Shown here one piece after another: positions 24,855 to 36,563 of a stretch of 61,166 bases of DNA. A model generated the notes under the pieces. That model was given only the letters and a program-made list of their open reading frames with translations. It had not been told where the DNA came from and searched no databases. Source of the DNA: Bordetella parapertussis (GTDB taxonomy: Bacteria > Pseudomonadota > Gammaproteobacteria > Burkholderiales > Burkholderiaceae_B); assembly GCA_945883615.1 (NCBI GenBank), contig CAMCYB010000005.1, positions 1 to 61,166 on the forward strand, given 5' to 3'. Within the stretch, counting starts at the first letter, position 1. Every line of letters begins with the position of its first letter. A program made the translations under genes and the position numbers.

Positions 24855-27581
24855 TCAATCGTGAGAAATTAAATCGCGCAAAACAAAAGGCAAAATACCG
24901 CCTTGCGTGTAATAAGTCACTTCAATGGGGGTGTCGATACGCAATAAAACGGCAACGCGCTGATCATCTTGCCCCGTTCGGTGAATGACTAGGGTCACAT
25001 CTTGTTGGGGGGTTATGCCGTTTTCAAGCCCTTCAATGCTGATGCGTTCATGGCCTTCAATTTTAAGGGTTTGCGCACTGTCAGCCCCTTTAAACTGCAA
25101 GGGCAAAACACCCATGCCCACCAAGTTACTTCGGTGAATACGTTCAAAGCTGCGCACCACAACGGCTTTAATACCTAACAGTTGGGTCCCTTTGGCTGCC
25201 CAATCGCGTGACGAACCGCTACCATATTCTTCGCCGGCAAAAACAACCGTTTGAGTATTATTGGCTTGATAAGCCATGGCGGCGTCATAAATTGACATAC
25301 GCTGCCCCGTGGGTTGAAAAAGGGTTTCGCCACCTTCAAATCGACTGCCATCAGCAGCAGGTGGAATCATCAAATTCTTAATACGGACATTGGCAAAAGT
25401 GCCGCGCATCATCACGTCGTGATTTCCACGGCGTGAGCCGTAACTGTTGAAGTCAGCGATTTGAACGCCATGTTCAAGCAGCCAAAGCCCTGCGGGTGAA
25501 GTCGCATCAATATTGCCGGCAGGTGAAATATGGTCTGTGGTGATCGAGTCACCAAAAATACTCAAAATGCGGGCCTCTTTTACGGGCGGCATGGGGCTGG
25601 GCTTCATGTCAAAATCATTAAAGAAAGGGGGCTCTGCGATGTATGTTGATTCAGTCCAGTCGTAGATTGCACCCGTCACACCTTCAATTTTCCCCCAAAG
25701 TTCACCGGGGTTATTTTTGATATTGCTGTAATAACCCCTGAATACGTGTGGGTCCATTGCGTATTGCAGCAGGTCATTGACTTCTTCTGTTGTGGGCCAG
25801 ATGTCACCCAGCCAAACGTCGCCGTTGGTGCCGCGCCCCACGGGTTCAGTCATGAGGTCTGTCGTCATATTGCCTGCAATCGCATAAGCCACCACTAACG
25901 GGGGTGACGCTAAATAATTAGCCTTCACATTGGGGTGAATGCGTGCTTCAAAATTACGGTTGCCTGACAAGACTGCTGCACAGATTAAGTCACCCGATGT
26001 AATCGCTTGATTGATGTCGGGAGCTAAGTCACCTGAATTGCCAATGCAGGTGGTGCAGCCATAGGCCACGACATTAAAGCCGAGCTGATTGAGGTAGGGC
26101 AGCAGGCCGGCTTTTCTTAAGTACTCGGTTACAACGCGTGAGCCCGGAGCCAGTGAGGTTTTGACATGTGATGAGATGGTCAAACCTGCTTGAACTGCTT
26201 TTTTGGCTAATAAACCTGCAGCCAGCATGACGCTTGGGTTCGATGTATTGGTGCAAGAGGTAATCGCGGCAATGACAATGTCACCGTGGTGCAAAGGTTT
26301 ACCTGATTCTGTTTGCACTGACTTTTCTCGGTTACTAATGGGTTGATTAAAACCATTTTGAGCTGGCGGGGCGGAAAACAATTTGTCGAAGTTGTGTTTA
26401 ACCTGCCCGATTTCGATGCGATCTTGAGGGCGTTTAGGGCCTGCCAAAGAGGGCGCAACTGTGGCTAAATCAAGGGTGAGCAATTGTGAAAAATCAATGT
26501 CTTGTGCGTCAGGTATACCAAACAAATCTTGCGCTTTAAAGTATGCAGATAATGCTTTGATTTCGTCTTTTGTACGCCCTGTACCTTCAAAATATTCAAT
26601 GGTGCGTTGATCAACGGGAAAAAACCCCATGGTTGCACCGTACTCAGGTGCCATATTAGCAATGGTAGCGCGGTCTGTTACAGACAAACTTTCGGTACCT
26701 GACCCACAGAACTCAACAAACTTACCCACCACTTTTGCGTTGCGCAATAATTCGGTCAGCGTCAGCACCAAATCTGTGGCTGTTACACCCCCTCTTAACT
26801 GACCTTTGAGTTCAACCCCGACAACGTCAGGCGTTAAAAGATAAACAGGTTGACCCAACATACTTGCTTCAGCTTCAATGCCACCTACCCCCCAACCGAC
26901 TACGCCAATACCATTAATCATGGTGGTGTGACTGTCGGTGCCGACTAACGTGTCAGGGTAGTACACATTCGTTTTAGCATGATGGTGAACGCCACGTGCC
27001 AAGTACTCTAAGTTGACTTGATGCACGATACCAAAGCCGGGTGGCACCACACTAAAGGTATTAAAGGCTTGCATGCCCCACTTTAAAAATTGATAACGCT
27101 CTCGGTTACGCTCAAACTCAACTTTCATATTTAAATCTAGCGCTTTTTGTGTACCAAAGTAATCAATCATGACCGAGTGATCAACCACTAAATCAACAGG
27201 CACAAGAGGTTCGATTTTTTTTGGGTTTTGCCCCATTTTGTTCGCGACAGTGCGCATTGCTGCTAAGTCTGCTAAAAGTGGCACCCCCGTAAAATCTTGC
27301 AGCACCACACGAGACACCACGAAGGGTATTTCATTGGTGCGTTGCCCTTTAGGCTGCCAACTAGCCAGTTCACGAACGTGAGCTTCAGTCACTTTATGAC
27401 CGTCAACATGACGCAGCACCGCTTCGAGCAAAATTCGAATTGAAACGGGTAAGCGACTAATCTTTTCACCAAGCGACTTTTCAAGCGCAGGTAACGAATA
27501 GAAATAGCCCTTGTGTTTACCTGCTTTAAAAGATTTAAGGGTGTTAAATGTGTCGTGAATAGATGGTTTGGTTTTAGACAT
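24855..27581 (-). CDS. acnA: Aconitate hydratase A
   Basis: A 908-residue iron-sulfur hydratase interconverting citrate and isocitrate in the TCA cycle. The cluster ligands are Cys443 in [10 protein letters not shown] and Cys509/Cys512 in [11 protein letters not shown]. The substrate-binding [21 protein letters not shown] is at about 214-234 and the swivel domain has [16 protein letters not shown]. Length and layout fit AcnA/IRP1, not AcnD, although some AcnA-type enzymes also act on 2-methylcitrate. GGGAGC precedes the start. A strong terminator lies between acnB and this gene. Confidence 0.95.
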   Translation of the reverse strand: MSKTKPSIHDTFNTLKSFKAGKHKGYFYSLPALEKSLGEKISRLPVSIRILLEAVLRHVDGHKVTEAHVRELASWQPKGQRTNEIPFVVSRVVLQDFTGVPLLADLAAMRTVANKMGQNPKKIEPLVPVDLVVDHSVMIDYFGTQKALDLNMKVEFERNRERYQFLKWGMQAFNTFSVVPPGFGIVHQVNLEYLARGVHHHAKTNVYYPDTLVGTDSHTTMINGIGVVGWGVGGIEAEASMLGQPVYLLTPDVVGVELKGQLRGGVTATDLVLTLTELLRNAKVVGKFVEFCGSGTESLSVTDRATIANMAPEYGATMGFFPVDQRTIEYFEGTGRTKDEIKALSAYFKAQDLFGIPDAQDIDFSQLLTLDLATVAPSLAGPKRPQDRIEIGQVKHNFDKLFSAPPAQNGFNQPISNREKSVQTESGKPLHHGDIVIAAITSCTNTSNPSVMLAAGLLAKKAVQAGLTISSHVKTSLAPGSRVVTEYLRKAGLLPYLNQLGFNVVAYGCTTCIGNSGDLAPDINQAITSGDLICAAVLSGNRNFEARIHPNVKANYLASPPLVVAYAIAGNMTTDLMTEPVGRGTNGDVWLGDIWPTTEEVNDLLQYAMDPHVFRGYYSNIKNNPGELWGKIEGVTGAIYDWTESTYIAEPPFFNDFDMKPSPMPPVKEARILSIFGDSITTDHISPAGNIDATSPAGLWLLEHGVQIADFNSYGSRRGNHDVMMRGTFANVRIKNLMIPPAADGSRFEGGETLFQPTGQRMSIYDAAMAYQANNTQTVVFAGEEYGSGSSRDWAAKGTQLLGIKAVVVRSFERIHRSNLVGMGVLPLQFKGADSAQTLKIEGHERISIEGLENGITPQQDVTLVIHRTGQDDQRVAVLLRIDTPIEVTYYTQGGILPFVLRDLISHD

Positions 27582-27644
27582 GATTAGAAGCTCCCTAAAA
27601 ATTAACTACTATGATTAGCTTAATACTTTATTGCTACAAATCCA

Positions 27645-27680
27645 AAAAAAATAAAAAAAACCCCGCTTATTAGGCGGGGT
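27645..27680 (-). terminator. Intrinsic terminator of acnB
   Basis: On the minus strand ACCCCGC-ctaataa-GCGGGG is followed by eight T, then A, then eight T (plus-strand A-runs at 27644-27660). This is one of the strongest terminators in the window. It lies 37 bp after the acnB stop and before acnA, indicating that acnA has its own promoter in the roughly 65 bp ahead of its start. Confidence 0.92.
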
Positions 27681-27716
27681 TGACAAGAAATTAAATAATA
27701 TTTTGGAATGTAGTTA

Positions 27717-30302
27717 TTAACTACTAATCGTATCAGCCACGTCTTTGTAGTCTTCCATTTTGTCAAAATTCAAGTATTGATAGATTTTGTCGCTGTTTTG
27801 ATCAATGACGCCCATGTCAGCCATGTATTCAGCCCGTGTTGGAATTCGACCGAGGCGCGAGCAAATGGCCGCTAACTCTGCTGAACCCAAGTAAACATTG
27901 GCATTTTTGCCCAAACGATTAGGAAAATTCCGTGTACTGGTTGACATGACGGTGGCACCTTCGCGAACCTGTGCTTGGTTACCCATGCACAACGAGCAAC
28001 CAGGCATTTCGGTGCGTGCACCAGCTGTGCCAAATACACCATAATGACCTTCTTCAGACAATTGCTGAGCGTCCATTTTGGTTGGGGGCGCGACCCAAAG
28101 CTTAACGGGTATGTCACGCTTACCTTCAAGCAGCTTAGACGCTGCGCGAAAGTGACCAATATTGGTCATGCAGCTACCAATAAAGACCTCATCGATTTTG
28201 ACGCCCGCCACCTCTGATAATGTTTTGACATCATCAGGGTCATTGGGGCATGCCAAAATAGGTTCGACGATTTCATTCATGTCGATTTCAATCACCGTGT
28301 TGTACTCGGCGTCGGCGTCGGGGGCAAGTAGTTGAGGGGCTGCTAACCACTTTTCCATGGCATGAATACGACGCATCATGCTGCGCTCATCTTCATAACC
28401 ATTTGCGATCATCCATTTAAGCATCACAATATTGCTGTTGATGTATTCAATGATGGGCTCTTTGTTCAAGTGAACGGTGCAACCTGCGGCTGACCGTTCT
28501 GCTGAAGCGTCAGAGAGTTCAAAGGCTTGTTCAACTTTTAAATTAGGCAAGCCTTCAATTTCTAAAATACGGCCTGAGAAAACATTTTTCTTGCCTTGCT
28601 TTTCAACGGTTAATAACCCCGCTTTGATTGCATAAAGTGGTATGGCATTGACCAAATCTCGCAAGGTCACGCCAGGCTGCATTTTGCCTTTAAAACGCAC
28701 CAAAACCGACTCGGGCATATCAAGCGGCATCACACCCGTTGCTGCGGCAAAGGCCACCAAGCCAGACCCAGCTGGAAAGCTAATACCAATCGGGAAGCGC
28801 GTATGTGAATCACCACCGGTACCAACGGTATCAGGCAACAGCATACGGTTGAGCCATGAGTGAATCACACCATCACCAGGGCGCAACGAGATGCCGCCGC
28901 GAGTGCTGATGAACTCAGGAAGGGTATGGTGGGTTTTAACGTCAACCGGTTTTGGGTAAGCTGCTGTATGGCAAAACGATTGCATCACCAAATCAGCTGA
29001 AAAGCCCAAACAAGCCAAATCTTTTAACTCGTCACGTGTCATGGGGCCGGTGGTGTCTTGGCTGCCGACAGAGGTCATGTGGGGTTCACAATAGGTGCCA
29101 GGGCGCACGCCTTGACCTTCAGGCAACCCACAGGCACGACCCACCATTTTTTGTGCCAAGGTAAAACCTTTGCCGCTATCAACGGGGTCTTGCAGTAAAC
29201 GAAATAATGTCGAGGCCGGCAAGCCTAATGCCAGACGTGCTTTAGTGGTGAGACCCCGACCAATAATAAGAGGAATACGACCACCAGCGCGTACTTCGTC
29301 AAATAAGACATCTGATTTGACTTTAAATTCGGCAATAACCTTGCCATTTTTGAATGCTTTACCTTCGTAGGGGCGCAGTTCAATCACGTCGCCCATATTC
29401 ATTTCAGACACATCTAGTTCGATAGGTAGGGCACCAGCATCTTCCATCGTGTTGTAGAAAATTGGGGCAATCTTGGTACCTAAACAGACACCGCCAAAGC
29501 GCTTATTGGGTACAAAAGGAATGTCTTCACCCGTAAACCAAAGAACAGAATTAGTAGCCGATTTACGCGAAGAGCCTGTACCGACAACGTCACCAACATA
29601 AGCAATCAGATTGCCTTTTTCTTTCAAACTTTCAAGTAATTTGATTGGGCCGATTTTGCCTGCATCATCTGGCTCATTACCAGAGCGAGGGTTTTTCAAC
29701 ATCGCCAAAGCGTGAAGTGGAATGTCTGGCCGTGTCCAGGCATCTGGTGCGGGTGATAAGTCGTCGGTATTGGTTTCGCCTGTGACTTTAAATACAGTCA
29801 GCTTGATAGACTCTGGAAACTCGGGGCGGCTGGTAAACCATTCAGCGTTGGCCCAGCTTTGCATAACCGACTTGGCGTTAGCACTGCCTTTTTCAGCTTT
29901 TTGTTGAACATCATGAAACGCATCAAACATCAGCAATGTTTTCTTTAAGCTTTCGGCAGCGATAGAACCCACTACGGCATCGTCAATTAATTCGACAAGC
30001 GCAGAGATGTTGTAGCCACCCAGCATGGTGCCCAATAATTCAGTCGCTTTTTCACGTGAGATAAGGGTGCATTTTTCTGTGCCGTGGGCCACTGCTGCCA
30101 AATAAGACGCTTTGACTTTAGCGGCATCATCAACACCGGCCGGAACACGATGAATAATTAGATCGACTAAAAAATCTGCCTCGCCAGCAGGTGGCGATTT
30201 GAGTAACTCAATCAACTCAGCTGTTTGCTGAGCAGAAAGGGGTAGCGGTGGAATACCTAAGATCGCCCGCTCGGCAACGTGTTCACGATACGCTTTTAAC
30301 AT
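27717..30302 (-). CDS. acnB: Aconitate hydratase B / 2-methylisocitrate dehydratase
   Basis: An 861-residue AcnB with the N-terminal HEAT-like domain (residues 1-160), the swivel domain early in the chain ([17 protein letters not shown]) and the cluster domain later ([19 protein letters not shown]; cluster cysteines in [10 protein letters not shown] and [10 protein letters not shown]). It performs citrate-isocitrate isomerisation and, in methylcitrate pathways, hydrates 2-methylaconitate. Next to prpD, C and B and with no acnD or prpF visible, it is the natural candidate for the 2-methylisocitrate step here. Confidence 0.95.
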   Translation of the reverse strand: MLKAYREHVAERAILGIPPLPLSAQQTAELIELLKSPPAGEADFLVDLIIHRVPAGVDDAAKVKASYLAAVAHGTEKCTLISREKATELLGTMLGGYNISALVELIDDAVVGSIAAESLKKTLLMFDAFHDVQQKAEKGSANAKSVMQSWANAEWFTSRPEFPESIKLTVFKVTGETNTDDLSPAPDAWTRPDIPLHALAMLKNPRSGNEPDDAGKIGPIKLLESLKEKGNLIAYVGDVVGTGSSRKSATNSVLWFTGEDIPFVPNKRFGGVCLGTKIAPIFYNTMEDAGALPIELDVSEMNMGDVIELRPYEGKAFKNGKVIAEFKVKSDVLFDEVRAGGRIPLIIGRGLTTKARLALGLPASTLFRLLQDPVDSGKGFTLAQKMVGRACGLPEGQGVRPGTYCEPHMTSVGSQDTTGPMTRDELKDLACLGFSADLVMQSFCHTAAYPKPVDVKTHHTLPEFISTRGGISLRPGDGVIHSWLNRMLLPDTVGTGGDSHTRFPIGISFPAGSGLVAFAAATGVMPLDMPESVLVRFKGKMQPGVTLRDLVNAIPLYAIKAGLLTVEKQGKKNVFSGRILEIEGLPNLKVEQAFELSDASAERSAAGCTVHLNKEPIIEYINSNIVMLKWMIANGYEDERSMMRRIHAMEKWLAAPQLLAPDADAEYNTVIEIDMNEIVEPILACPNDPDDVKTLSEVAGVKIDEVFIGSCMTNIGHFRAASKLLEGKRDIPVKLWVAPPTKMDAQQLSEEGHYGVFGTAGARTEMPGCSLCMGNQAQVREGATVMSTSTRNFPNRLGKNANVYLGSAELAAICSRLGRIPTRAEYMADMGVIDQNSDKIYQYLNFDKMEDYKDVADTISS

Positions 30303-30365
30303 GATGATTAACCTTTACAAAAAATAAAAAAATAAGCTCGTCATTTAAGCTGCATTAAACAATGT

Positions 30366-30647
30366 CTAAGCACTCAATACCAAATCTTGGTATTGAGGAT
30401 GCCTTTTAATATATATGGCGGCATAAGAGCACATGGGCACAATTGACCAGCCTTCTTTGCGTGCACAATCAAGTGCAGCACGTGTCAAGGCAGAGGCTAA
30501 GCCTCGTCCCCCAACGGCCTCTGGCACACCTGTGTGGGTGATCGTCATGGTTTGACCATTAAGATGGTAATCAAGCACACACGTATAGCCATCGACCTCA
30601 CAGACAAAACGATGATCTTGGGGGTGATGAACAATGGCTTCAGTCAT
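30366..30647 (-). CDS. Small GNAT-like N-acetyltransferase (YjdJ/Gcn5-related)
   Basis: A 93-residue single-domain protein of the small Gcn5-related class. The core is ITHTGVPEAVGGRGLASALTRAALDCARKEGW, whose GGRGLAS loop corresponds to the acetyl-CoA pyrophosphate-binding turn. It ends SYAAIYIKRHPQYQDLV, typical of the YidJ/YjdJ family. Its start is 1 bp after the prpD stop, so it is translated with the methylcitrate genes. Substrate unknown; acetylation of a nearby enzyme is only a guess. Confidence 0.82.
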   Translation of the reverse strand: MTEAIVHHPQDHRFVCEVDGYTCVLDYHLNGQTMTITHTGVPEAVGGRGLASALTRAALDCARKEGWSIVPMCSYAAIYIKRHPQYQDLVLSA

Positions 30648-30648
30648 G

Positions 30649-32100
30649 TCAAATCACATACATGTCAACGTACTCATGAACAGGCATTTTTTCAAGTGCT
30701 TTTTGATCAAGAGATACATTTAAGATGCGATCTTGTTGCTTAGTGGGGAACATGCGCGCTAAGTTTGTACGGAATTTGGCTTCTAGTAACGGTATGCCAT
30801 CTGTGCGACGACGCTTATGACCAATTGGGTATTCACAAACGATTTCTTCAAATTTGCTGCCATCGTTGAATTCAACCGTTAAGGCGTTAGCAATAGAACG
30901 CTTTTCAGGGTCATGATAATCTTTGGTGAATTGTGGGTCTTCTACGCAAACCATTTTGTCTCGCAAGACATCTATGCGGGGGTCTGAAGCGATTTTGTCT
31001 TCGTAATCAGAAGCCGTTAATCGACCCATTAAAATGGGTAAGGCAACCATATACTGAATGCAGTGGTCACGATCTGCTGGGTTGTTTAGAGGGCCTTTTT
31101 TATCAATAATGCGAATACATGCTTCGTGTGTACGAATCGTAATTTTCTTAATGTCATCTGCTTTTTTACCTACAGCAGCTAATTTATGATGAATGTCCAT
31201 CGCGCATTCAACAGCGGTTTGTGAGTGAAACTCAGCAGGGAACGAGATTTTAAACAAGACGTTTTCCATCACATAACTGCCGTAAGGGCGTTGAAACTTA
31301 AAGGGCTGACCTTTAAATAAAACATCATAAAACCCCCAAGTTTTAGCAGACAAAACAGAGGGGTAACCCATTTCACCGGTTTTAGCGATTAACGCTAAAC
31401 GAACGGCACGGCTGGTTGCATCGCCTGCAGCCCAGCTCTTGCGACTACCCGTGTTGGGAGCATGACGATAAGTGCGTAAGCTTTGACCATCAACCCAAGC
31501 CAATGAAACCGCATTTAAGACTTCCTCGCGATTTAAACCCAACATCTGTGCAACCACCGCTGTTGAAGCGACTTTGACTAACACAACATGATCAAGACCT
31601 ACTTTGTTAAACGAGTTTTCAAGCGCAATACAACCTTGAATTTCGTGCGCTTTAATCATGCCAGTTAAAACATCGCGCATCGTTAAGGGCTCTTTGCCCG
31701 CTGCAATAGCATTGCGTGACAACCAATCAGCCGTGGCTAAAATACCGCCTAAATTATCTGAAGGGTGACCCCATTCAGCCGCTAACCACGTGTCGTTGAA
31801 GTCGAGCCAACGAATCATGGTGCCAATATTAAAAGCTGCTTGAATAGGGTCAAGTTGAAATTGTGTGCCGGGTACTTTTGCACCGTTAGGCACAATCGTG
31901 CCAGGTACAACCGGGCCCATTAATTTTTTGCAAGCCGGGTATTCAAGCGCTTCAAGGCCGCAGCCGAGCGTATCGATCAGACAATTGCGAGCTGTTTCAT
32001 ACGCAACATCGCTTTTGATTTCGTAATTTAAAACATAATCAACAATATCAACTAAAACCTGATCGGGTTCAGGACGAACATTTGAAATGTGAGCAGACAT
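30649..32100 (-). CDS. prpD: 2-methylcitrate dehydratase
   Basis: A 483-residue enzyme of the MmgE/PrpD family that dehydrates 2-methylcitrate to 2-methylaconitate in propionate degradation. Typical sequence includes [23 protein letters not shown] at about residues 92-114, [14 protein letters not shown] near 229 and [15 protein letters not shown] near 288. It is iron-sulfur free. It lies between prpC upstream and the acetyltransferase downstream in the leftward unit. Confidence 0.94.
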   Translation of the reverse strand: MSAHISNVRPEPDQVLVDIVDYVLNYEIKSDVAYETARNCLIDTLGCGLEALEYPACKKLMGPVVPGTIVPNGAKVPGTQFQLDPIQAAFNIGTMIRWLDFNDTWLAAEWGHPSDNLGGILATADWLSRNAIAAGKEPLTMRDVLTGMIKAHEIQGCIALENSFNKVGLDHVVLVKVASTAVVAQMLGLNREEVLNAVSLAWVDGQSLRTYRHAPNTGSRKSWAAGDATSRAVRLALIAKTGEMGYPSVLSAKTWGFYDVLFKGQPFKFQRPYGSYVMENVLFKISFPAEFHSQTAVECAMDIHHKLAAVGKKADDIKKITIRTHEACIRIIDKKGPLNNPADRDHCIQYMVALPILMGRLTASDYEDKIASDPRIDVLRDKMVCVEDPQFTKDYHDPEKRSIANALTVEFNDGSKFEEIVCEYPIGHKRRRTDGIPLLEAKFRTNLARMFPTKQQDRILNVSLDQKALEKMPVHEYVDMYVI

Positions 32101-32191
32101 GGCATATTCCGGATAAAAGTGAGGCGTTTAAAGTAAATATCTAAAAGGTCAATCGTGTTGAGGCATATTAAAAGAGAGGCCTTAAAAAAAT

Positions 32192-33433
32192 TTAAGGTCT
32201 ACGATTTAACGGTACAAATTTCAGGTTTTCAGGGCCGACATAATTTGCAGTTGGGCGAATAATTTTGTTGTCAACGCGTTGTTCAAGAATGTGAGCCGCC
32301 CAACCTGCGGTTCTGGCAATTACAAACAACGGCGTAAACATAGCGGTCGGTACACCCATCATGTGATAAGACACGGCGGAAAACCAGTCAAGGTTAGGAA
32401 ACATTTTTTTAACGTCCCACATGACTGTTTCAAGGCGGTCAGCAATATCAAACATTTTGGTGCTACCTGCTTTTTTAGAAAGTCGGTGAGCAACCGCTTT
32501 AATGACCTTATTGCGAGGGTCAGAGATGGTGTAAACAGGGTGACCAAAACCAATCACCACTTCTTTGTTTTCAACACGTGCACGAATATCGGCTTCGGCT
32601 TGATCAGGTGTTTCATAACGCTTTTGAACTTCAAAAGCCACTTCATTGGCACCACCATGCTTGGGGCCACGTAACGCGCCAATGGCACCCGTCACGGCAG
32701 AGTACATGTCAGAGCCTGTGCCGGCAATGACGCGGCCCGTGAAGGTCGATGCATTGAATTCGTGTTCAGCGTACAAATTTAATGAGGTGTGCATGGCGCG
32801 CACCCAATCTGCATCGGGTTTATGGCCATGTAAAAGGTGTAAGAAATGCCCCCCAATGCTGTCATCATCGGTTTGTACATCAATGATGCGGCCATTGTGG
32901 CTGTAGTGATACCAGTACAGCAATGCCGAACCCAAGCTGGCAATGAGGCGGTCAGCTATGTCGCGAGCCTGGGGCGCATTGTGGTTATCTTTTTCTGGCA
33001 GTATGCAACCCAAAACAGACGTTGCGGTGCGCAAGACATCCATGGGGTGACTGGCTGCGGGCAAGCATTCAAGTGCGGCTTGAAGTTGAGCAGGTAAGCC
33101 ACGCATGCTGCGCAATTTTTCTTTATAGGCAGCCAGTTCATTTTTATTTGGCAGCTTGCCATGAATGAGTAAGTGTGCGATCTCTTCAAATTCGCAATGA
33201 TCAGCAAAATCAAGCACATCGTAACCGCAGTAGTGCAAATCGTTACCGGTGCGACCAACTGTACATAAAGCAGTATTGCCTGCAATGACGCCAGATAGGG
33301 CGACTGATTTTTTCACTTTCGGCGCTTCAGGTGTCACAGGGGCAATCGAGATGGGCGCTGGCGCGACAGGGGCTTTAACACTTTTATTAATGTCTGATTG
33401 TTTAGCCGTTTTTTTAGATACAGTAGATGCCAT
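32192..33433 (-). CDS. prpC: 2-methylcitrate synthase
   Basis: A 413-residue citrate-synthase-family enzyme joining propionyl-CoA and oxaloacetate. Active-site regions include [29 protein letters not shown] and [18 protein letters not shown], which are the PrpC versions of the citrate synthase motifs. The first 40 residues are an unusual Lys/Ala/Pro-rich extension before the usual start ([14 protein letters not shown]). GGAGCTC supports the start at 33433. gltA elsewhere in the window is the true citrate synthase. Confidence 0.94.
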   Translation of the reverse strand: MASTVSKKTAKQSDINKSVKAPVAPAPISIAPVTPEAPKVKKSVALSGVIAGNTALCTVGRTGNDLHYCGYDVLDFADHCEFEEIAHLLIHGKLPNKNELAAYKEKLRSMRGLPAQLQAALECLPAASHPMDVLRTATSVLGCILPEKDNHNAPQARDIADRLIASLGSALLYWYHYSHNGRIIDVQTDDDSIGGHFLHLLHGHKPDADWVRAMHTSLNLYAEHEFNASTFTGRVIAGTGSDMYSAVTGAIGALRGPKHGGANEVAFEVQKRYETPDQAEADIRARVENKEVVIGFGHPVYTISDPRNKVIKAVAHRLSKKAGSTKMFDIADRLETVMWDVKKMFPNLDWFSAVSYHMMGVPTAMFTPLFVIARTAGWAAHILEQRVDNKIIRPTANYVGPENLKFVPLNRRP

Positions 33434-33507
33434 ACGCTTAGAGCTCCTGGGCGGTAATTTGACGTGTCATGAAATGGATTATTAAATCTTTTAACTTAAA
33501 ATTTTAT

Positions 33508-34395
33508 TTACTTGCCTTGCATAAATAAGGTGTCTAATTTTTTCTCAAAGTCGTGATAACCAATGCGCTCGTAGAGTTCTTCACGCGTTTGCATCAAATT
33601 CACGACATTTTTTTGCGTGCCATCTTTACGAATGGCTTCATAAACGGCTTCAGCTGCTTTATTCATGGCACGAAATGCTGACAGAGGGTAGAGCACCATA
33701 GCGACATGAACTGATTTCAACTCTTCTACGGTAAAAAGAGGTGTTGCGCCAAACTCAGTGATATTGGCTAAAACAGGCACATGAACTGCTTTGACAAACT
33801 TTTCGTAAGTGGCTAAGTCGTAAGCCGCTTCAGCAAAAATGGCATCAGCGCCAGCTTTAACGCACGCCAGTGCACGCTCAATTGCGGCATCAACACCTTG
33901 AACAGCAATGGCATCTGTGCGGGCAATGATGTAAAACGAATCATCGGTGCGGGCATCGGCAGCTGCTTTGACACGGTCTGCCATCTCGCCAGTTGTAACA
34001 ATTTCTTTGCCCGGGCGATGACCACAGCGTTTCGCCCCGATTTGATCTTCTATGTGACACGCCGCTGCACCAAATTTAATAAGACTTTTAACTGTACGTG
34101 CAATGTTGAAGGCGGAAGGGCCAAAGCCCGTGTCAATATCAACCAAAAGAGGCACCTCACAGACGTCAGTGATGCGGCGTACGTCGGTGAGCACATCATC
34201 AAGCGTGTTGATGCCAAGATCAGGCAAACCCAAAGAGCCCGCCGCAACCCCACCACCAGATAAGTAAATGGCTCTATAACCGCTACGTTTAGCCAATAAA
34301 GCATGGTTGGCATTAATGGTGCCAATAATCTGTAATGGTGATTCTTCAGCCAGTGCAGTTCTAAAACGCATTCCAGCTGACGGTGATTGAGACAT
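33508..34395 (-). CDS. prpB: 2-methylisocitrate lyase
   Basis: A 295-residue enzyme of the isocitrate-lyase/PEP-mutase superfamily cleaving 2-methylisocitrate to pyruvate and succinate. Asp86 and Asp88 ([10 protein letters not shown]) bind Mg2+, and the catalytic cysteine is Cys124 in KRCGHRPGK. The remaining core (IIARTDA, FAEAA) is intact. It lies first among the three prp genes, just after the mdh terminator, so it probably has its own promoter there or depends on readthrough. Confidence 0.95.
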   Translation of the reverse strand: MSQSPSAGMRFRTALAEESPLQIIGTINANHALLAKRSGYRAIYLSGGGVAAGSLGLPDLGINTLDDVLTDVRRITDVCEVPLLVDIDTGFGPSAFNIARTVKSLIKFGAAACHIEDQIGAKRCGHRPGKEIVTTGEMADRVKAAADARTDDSFYIIARTDAIAVQGVDAAIERALACVKAGADAIFAEAAYDLATYEKFVKAVHVPVLANITEFGATPLFTVEELKSVHVAMVLYPLSAFRAMNKAAEAVYEAIRKDGTQKNVVNLMQTREELYERIGYHDFEKKLDTLFMQGK

Positions 34396-34416
34396 GTTGT
34401 GCTCCGTTAAGTGATT

Positions 34417-34446
34417 AAAAAAAGGCCTGTTTGAACAGGCCCTTTT
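34417..34446 (-). terminator. Intrinsic terminator of mdh
   Basis: GGCCTGTT at 34424-34431 pairs with AACAGGCC at 34434-34441. Read leftward the hairpin is followed by seven T residues. It lies 7-12 bp past the mdh stop and before prpB, so it should separate mdh from the prp genes. Confidence 0.87.
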
Positions 34447-34452
34447 ACAACA

Positions 34453-35442
34453 TTACTTCAGCAATGCAGCCACACCTTCGCGCTCTTCGAGCAATTCGTT
34501 CAGTGTCAAATTCATGCGTTCGCGTGAAAATGCATCAATTTCTAGACCTGTTACGCGGTGGTATTGACCCCCTTCACACGTAACGGGAACGCCGTACATG
34601 ATGCCTTCAGGAATATCGTAAGAACCATCTGAAGGAATGCCCATTGTGACCCATTTACCTTGCGAGCCGAGCACCCAGTCATGCACATGATCAATGGCGG
34701 CATTCGCAGCTGATGCAGCAGACGATAAGCCGCGTGCTTCAATAATGGCTGCGCCGCGCTTGCCGACCGTTGGCAAGAACGTGTCACGATTCCAGGCTTC
34801 ATCATTAATTAATTTGGCTACGCTTTGACCGCCAATCGTTGCAAAACGATAGTCGGGGTACATGGTAGGTGAATGGTTACCCCAAACCGCTAATTTTTGA
34901 ATGTCTGCAACAGGTCGCCCCATTTTGCTGGCTAATTGTGACAAGGCACGGTTATGGTCTAAACGCAACATGGCGGTAAAGTTATGTGCAGGCAAATCAG
35001 GCGCAGACTTCATGGCAATATAGGCATTGGTGTTGGCAGGGTTACCGACCACCAGTACGCGTACATGACGGCTTGCGACGTCATTTAATGCTTTACCTTG
35101 AACTTTAAAAATTTCAGCATTAACGGTTAAAAGATCTTTCCGTTCCATACCGGGGCCGCGTGGGCGTGATCCGACAAGTAGGGCGACATCAATATCTTTA
35201 AATGCTTCGTAAGGGTCGCTGTGCGCACTCATGCTTTGTAATAAAGGAAAGGCGCAATCGTCGAGTTCCATCATGACGCCTTTGAGTGCCTTTTGTGCTT
35301 TTTCGTCAGCAATTTCAAGCAACTGAAGTATGACGGGTTGGTCTTTACCCAACATTTCGCCAGAAGCGATGCGAAATAAAAGGGCGTAACCAATTTGACC
35401 AGCGGCGCCTGTAACAGCTACGCGCATGACGGGTTTAGACAT
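34453..35442 (-). CDS. mdh: Malate dehydrogenase
   Basis: A 329-residue NAD-dependent malate dehydrogenase converting malate to oxaloacetate. The dinucleotide motif is [12 protein letters not shown] at residues 11-22; [13 protein letters not shown] binds substrate (arginines), and the catalytic histidine is in [12 protein letters not shown]. The type is the one shared with cytoplasmic eukaryotic and Burkholderiales enzymes. It is divergent from the GntR regulator gene, with a palindromic site in between. Confidence 0.96.
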   Translation of the reverse strand: MSKPVMRVAVTGAAGQIGYALLFRIASGEMLGKDQPVILQLLEIADEKAQKALKGVMMELDDCAFPLLQSMSAHSDPYEAFKDIDVALLVGSRPRGPGMERKDLLTVNAEIFKVQGKALNDVASRHVRVLVVGNPANTNAYIAMKSAPDLPAHNFTAMLRLDHNRALSQLASKMGRPVADIQKLAVWGNHSPTMYPDYRFATIGGQSVAKLINDEAWNRDTFLPTVGKRGAAIIEARGLSSAASAANAAIDHVHDWVLGSQGKWVTMGIPSDGSYDIPEGIMYGVPVTCEGGQYHRVTGLEIDAFSRERMNLTLNELLEEREGVAALLK

Positions 35443-35590
35443 AAGTAGATCTCCGTAAGGGGCATGAGGAAAAATTCAATCTCAAGTGTAGCGGTTTTGC
35501 CAAATAGGTAGCGTGCAATTTAAGTCGCTACCTTTTAAACATAATTACTAAATTGTAGAAGAGTCTGACGTGCGCGTCAACTAGTCTTAT

Positions 35591-35604
35591 GTCTTATATA
35601 AGAC
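35591..35604. promoter_or_regulatory. Palindromic operator candidate between mdh and the GntR gene
   Basis: GTCTTATATAAGAC is a perfect 14-bp palindrome in the 231-bp divergent region between mdh and the HutC-type regulator gene. Its outline (GT-AC-like ends around an AT core) suits GntR/HutC regulators, and the sequence also contains TATATAAG, a plausible -10 element. I infer that the adjacent regulator binds here to control itself and mdh. I did not see another copy ahead of sdhC, sucA, prpB or acnB. Confidence 0.6.
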
Positions 35605-35673
35605 AAAAGATGTTTTGCGGTTTTTTGTATGCTGTGACACAATAAGAACTTATGAAGAACTCGCAAAACCACT

Positions 35674-36453
35674 ATGTCTGACATGCCCACCTCGGCGATT
35701 GGTTCTGAAACAAAGCAAGCAAACCTTGCTGGCGGCGCTTCTTTTAGCCCACTTTATCAACAAATTAAACAGTTACTGCTTCGCGCCCTAGATATGGGCG
35801 AGTGGAAGCCTGGTGAGGTTATTCCCAGCGAATTTGAGTTGGCTGCTCGTTTTCAAGTGAGTCAAGGCACGGTGCGTAAAGCCGTCGACGAGCTTTCAGC
35901 CGAAAATATCTTAATGCGCCGTCAAGGTAAGGGTACTTTTGTATCGACTCATCACGAACCCAACGTACGATTTCGTTTTTTGCGTTTGGCCGCCACTGAA
36001 GGTCGAACGTCACCAACACAAAGTAAAGTGTTAAGTTGCCAGCGCATTCGGGCAAACGCCCATGCTGCACAGCAGCTTGATTTACGGGTCGGTGAATCGT
36101 TGGTTTATATTCGTCGCCTACTTACTTTTGATGATTTTCCAACGGTCGTTGACGATATTTACCTTCCGGGTTTGCTTTTTAAAGGCTTGACGTCTATTTT
36201 GCTCGAGGCGCATAAAGGGGTTCCTCTGTATGGCCTGTTCGAAACCGAATTTGGCGTCAGCATGGTGCGGGCACAAGAGCAAATTAGAGCGATTGCAGCG
36301 CCTGAAGAGATCGCTGGTTTATTAAACATTAAGAAAAATACCCCTTTACTTTGTGTTGACAGAACCTCGTACACCTACGCCGATCGTCCTGTAGAATTAC
36401 GTATCGGTTTTTATTTGACTGACAAGTATTATTACCGTAACACATTGATTTAA
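35674..36453 (+). CDS. GntR-family (HutC subfamily) transcriptional regulator
   Basis: A 259-residue regulator. Residues 27-95 form the GntR winged helix (LYQQIKQLLLRALDMG, VIPSEFELAARFQVSQGTVRKAVDEL, RRQGKGTFV). The rest is a UTRA ligand-binding domain (VGESLVYIRRLLTFDDFPTVVDDIYLPGLLF, ending in RPVELRIGFYLTDKYYY), which marks the HutC group. It sits between mdh and sdhC in the classic Burkholderiales arrangement. It probably senses a TCA intermediate and controls sdh and mdh; ligand unknown. Confidence 0.9.
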   Translation: MSDMPTSAIGSETKQANLAGGASFSPLYQQIKQLLLRALDMGEWKPGEVIPSEFELAARFQVSQGTVRKAVDELSAENILMRRQGKGTFVSTHHEPNVRFRFLRLAATEGRTSPTQSKVLSCQRIRANAHAAQQLDLRVGESLVYIRRLLTFDDFPTVVDDIYLPGLLFKGLTSILLEAHKGVPLYGLFETEFGVSMVRAQEQIRAIAAPEEIAGLLNIKKNTPLLCVDRTSYTYADRPVELRIGFYLTDKYYYRNTLI

Positions 36454-36563
36454 TTAATTAAAATAGTCTGGTTTGTGATGTGGCAACTTATCAGCGAAAA
36501 TACGTATTAACAATAATAAGTTTTTTTTTAATTTGTAGGTTCTTTTCTTATAACGAGGTCGTC

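Noticed and set aside
32279..32674. A 131-codon plus-strand frame opposite prpC
   Set aside because: It is antisense to a clearly conserved gene and its translation (Phe, Asn, His, Arg-rich) resembles no family.
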